Assembly (NCBI GenBank): GCA_963750535.1
Contig: CAVVRF010000027.1
Span: 1-64,000, forward strand
Direction: 5' to 3'
Source: JAKFWF01 sp963750535
Lineage (GTDB): Bacteria > Pseudomonadota > Alphaproteobacteria > Rhizobiales > Hyphomicrobiaceae
DNA: 64,000 bases
The notes beneath the pieces are model-generated. The model was not told where the DNA came from. It did no database searches and worked only from the letters and a program-made list of their open reading frames with translations. Position 1 is the stretch's first letter, and every line of letters begins with the position of its first letter. The translations under genes and the position numbers were made by a program. Positions 62,064 to 64,000 of this stretch are shown here, piece after piece.

Positions 62064-62682
62064 GACTGCCTCCTCGATCGGGGATGACAGCGACCGCCAA
62101 TGCGGCGTTCTGCGACCCCGCCAACACTCGGTCTGAGGCACCGGCAGAGATGTCACTGCCAAACGATGCCGAAGATCCAAGAGCTATTTATCAAGCGTGT
62201 CCGTTGCCGCCGGATCATGTGGCGTCGATCAAATGCCCGGCGCAAATCGAGACCCGGCAGAATTGCTGAACCCTACCGGGCTTGTTTCACTTCAAGCAGG
62301 ATCACGCCCACCATCGAGCCCCCGCGATGACCTTGCCTATCAGTGAAGCGCCATTCGAAATGCGGCGCTGTCTCGCTCAGCCACGCATGCGCGCGGCCGT
62401 CAGAAACTGACCCCGCATCGTTGCGGGTTCAGCGGTGATTGCCCGGTGGAGTCATGCTCCCTCCGCTGGCTGTGAATTTCGCGTCGCGACGGTCGCATCA
62501 TCGTTTGCGCCGGAACCTGCCGGTTGCCAGCAGCTGCAAGTCTCGACTTCACCTGCTTGGCGGGAATAGCGGCCGTCCGACATTAAACTGACGCCAATTC
62601 GTCAATTCTTCAAGTTCAAACGCAAATCCATAACTAATCTTGATCATCGCGGGCCATGACTTCCGATCATCGGAACATTCCG
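62064..62682. other. 619-base intergenic region
   Basis: I see no complete gene. On the minus strand 62402-62278 there is an open segment ending FTDRQGHRGGSMVGVILLEV and KQAR, which reads like the C-terminus of a lost gene. It has no start or ribosome site. The rest has no repeat, tRNA or terminator I can identify. Confidence 0.5.
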
Positions 62683-63387
62683 TCATTCGCGCCCTGTCCC
62701 CACCGAAGCGGATCGCGCCCGCAGAAATGCCTCCATGTGGAAGCGTGCCTGTTCCGCGCCGTAGGCGTGGCCGGTACCAATCGGACATGCCCGTCGCGCG
62801 CGGCAGCCGAGATCCATGCAATCGGCGCCGGACGCCGACGCGATGTGCTGCGCGCATCCGGCAACGTCGTAGCCGGCGCCGGTGAACGCGCCGACCGGGC
62901 AGGCGGTGAGACAGGGCCTGCTGGTGCAGGTGGTGCAGGGACTGGGACGCTCGTCGCGGGGCGGCAGGTCGATCGCCTCGGCAAACAGCAGCGCCGCGCG
63001 ATAGGCGTGCCACAGCCCGTGGTCGGGGTGGATCAGCAGGCCAAGCGGCGAGGGATGCACTGCTTCCGCCCGCTGCGCCCAGCGCTGGAACGGCCAGTAG
63101 GGTGGCCCACCGAACGGGTAGAGCGGCTGCGCGCCGAGCCGGGCCGCGAGCTCGGCGACCACGCGGCGGGTCCACCGGTCGAGGCGATCGCTACCCGTTC
63201 TGCCCTCCGGCGAGGCTGCAAAGGCAGGCCACATCGAGCCGCCAACATTGCCGAGCAGGATCACGGTGGCGACTGCGCGGCCGCCCGCAAGCGATGGCAG
63301 CGCGTCGTCGGCACACGGCGCAAATCCGCCGCGGACCGCCAGGCCGACGGCGGCAGCTGCCGCGGCGATGGTGGCGAGGTCGGTCAA
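62683..63387 (-). CDS. 4Fe-4S dicluster ferredoxin-like protein
   Basis: The protein has 234 residues. The TTG start at 63387 overlaps the upstream stop by four bases (TTGA), which decides the start. The first 150 residues (VILLGNVGGSMWPAFAASPE, SPLGLLIHPDHGLWHAYR) resemble the domain before ferredoxin modules in QueG-like and related proteins. The C-terminal part carries CTTCTSRPCLTACPVGAF and CMDLGCRARRACPIG, enough for one or two Fe-S clusters. Partner and reaction unknown. Confidence 0.75.
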   Translation of the reverse strand: MTDLATIAAAAAAVGLAVRGGFAPCADDALPSLAGGRAVATVILLGNVGGSMWPAFAASPEGRTGSDRLDRWTRRVVAELAARLGAQPLYPFGGPPYWPFQRWAQRAEAVHPSPLGLLIHPDHGLWHAYRAALLFAEAIDLPPRDERPSPCTTCTSRPCLTACPVGAFTGAGYDVAGCAQHIASASGADCMDLGCRARRACPIGTGHAYGAEQARFHMEAFLRARSASVGTGRE

Positions 63388-63956
63388 CGGATGCGCTTCT
63401 CGATGCGCCGGTCGGGAATGAGCCAGAGCAGCGCGACAACCGCATAGAGCAGGCACGATATCCACGGTTCGACGAACGCGAGGCCGATGCCGGCGAGATA
63501 GAGCACCGGCGAGATCTTGCCCTTGAGATCGGTGCCGAGCGCGGTCGCCAGCAACGAGCCCGGCCCGCTGACCTTGATGATCGTCGTCTGCAGGATGACG
63601 TAGGCGATCGCCGGCATCAGCAACGTCACGCCGTAGACCGCGACGGGCAGCATCGCAAACCGGTTCTCGCCCATCCATCCGGTCGAGAACGGGATCAGCG
63701 ACAGCCAGAACAGCAGGTGCATGTTGGCCCACAGCACCGCGCCGCTGACCTTATGGGCCGTGTACATCATGTGGTGATGATTGTTCCAATAGATCGCCAC
63801 GTAGATGAAGCTCAGCACATAGCTCGAGAAGACCGGCAGCAGCCCTGCGAGATCGCTCCACGCGGCGCCGTGCGGCACCTTGAGCTCGAGAACCATGATC
63901 GTGATGATGATGGCGATGACGCCATCGCTGAATGCAAGGAGCCGCTCCTTCTGCAC
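63384..63956 (-). CDS. TMEM175/DUF1211 family membrane protein
   Basis: The protein has 190 residues with a GTG start preceded by GGAGG. The opening FSDGVIAIIITIMVLELKVP is the family hallmark, and the motif FSxxx in helix one forms the selectivity filter of TMEM175 K+ channels. Six helices are predicted. Bacterial members are potassium-permeable tetramers. It is translationally coupled to the ferredoxin-like gene. Confidence 0.9.
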   Translation of the reverse strand: MQKERLLAFSDGVIAIIITIMVLELKVPHGAAWSDLAGLLPVFSSYVLSFIYVAIYWNNHHHMMYTAHKVSGAVLWANMHLLFWLSLIPFSTGWMGENRFAMLPVAVYGVTLLMPAIAYVILQTTIIKVSGPGSLLATALGTDLKGKISPVLYLAGIGLAFVEPWISCLLYAVVALLWLIPDRRIEKRIR

Positions 63957-64000
63957 CGTCCCGACCTCCGCATACCCACGTCCGCCCGACCTCGATCAGC

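Noticed and set aside
62278..62402. Minus-strand coding-like segment ending in KQAR and stop
   Set aside because: Reads like a protein end but has no start, ribosome site or identifiable family, so it is mentioned only as a possible gene remnant.

Overview
The window is high-GC DNA from an alphaproteobacterium. The DUF1192 / RcdA-type DUF1465 / ribosomal protein L31 neighbourhood, the TIGR01459-type HAD hydrolase next to an EAL-domain protein, the tripartite tricarboxylate transporter and the canthaxanthin-type carotenoid cluster all fit Hyphomicrobiales (Rhizobiales) or a close relative. I cannot name a genus from sequence alone. Genes are dense, with many 4-base start/stop overlaps, and most of the window looks like ordinary chromosome.

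Layout. 1-7.7 kb: a tRNA with anticodon CAU cut by the window edge, a SIMPL-domain protein, an MsbA-like ABC exporter, an acyltransferase and several small-molecule enzymes. 7.7-9.2 kb: a gene-free, repeat-rich stretch. 9.2-16.4 kb: methyltransferase, sirtuin, LysR regulator, omega-amino acid aminotransferase, EAL protein and HAD hydrolase. 16.5-19.3 kb: a lower-GC island with a three-gene cassette (SEC-C protein, small protein, broken third gene). 19.3-26.9 kb: secreted sulfatase, quinone oxidoreductase, DUF1192, a probable small RNA, rcdA-like gene, rpmE, small conserved genes. 26.9-28.4 kb: a cupin gene split by an IS1595-type element. 28.4-34.1 kb: serB, miaA, and acetolactate synthase subunits ilvB and ilvN separated by two other genes. 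34.2-37.2 kb: tctC-tctB-tctA. 37.4-43.6 kb: a membrane molybdoenzyme resembling sulfite-oxidising SoeABC, interrupted by a tandem repeat and an SDR gene. 43.6-49.7 kb: crtI, crtE, crtW, a methyltransferase-like gene, crtB and crtY. 49.7-52.6 kb: epmB, epmA and efp. 53.2-57.3 kb: a di-haem cytochrome/DUF4384 protein with a caspase-fold protein that has lost its catalytic pair. 57.3-64 kb: a YeeE/YedE sulfur transporter, ornithine decarboxylase plus agmatinase-like enzyme, GYD protein, a kinase-like/BON fusion, and a ferredoxin/TMEM175 pair.

How the genes work together. crtE-crtB-crtI-crtY-crtW suffice on paper to make canthaxanthin from prenyl diphosphates. EpmA and EpmB are the enzymes that modify the conserved Lys34 of the adjacent EF-P, and they appear to be co-transcribed with crtY and crtB. 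SoeABC-like proteins, the sulfatase and the YeeE-type transporter suggest use of inorganic and ester sulfur. Ornithine decarboxylase with the ureohydrolase points to polyamine synthesis.

Sequence quality. Five genes (ABC exporter, EAL protein, miaA, soeA, soeC) are broken by seven frameshifts in total. Every one is repaired by removing a single base, and the repaired lengths are all whole codons. This one-directional bias suggests insertion-type sequencing errors at least as strongly as real gene decay, so I annotate each as one gene with a frameshift note.
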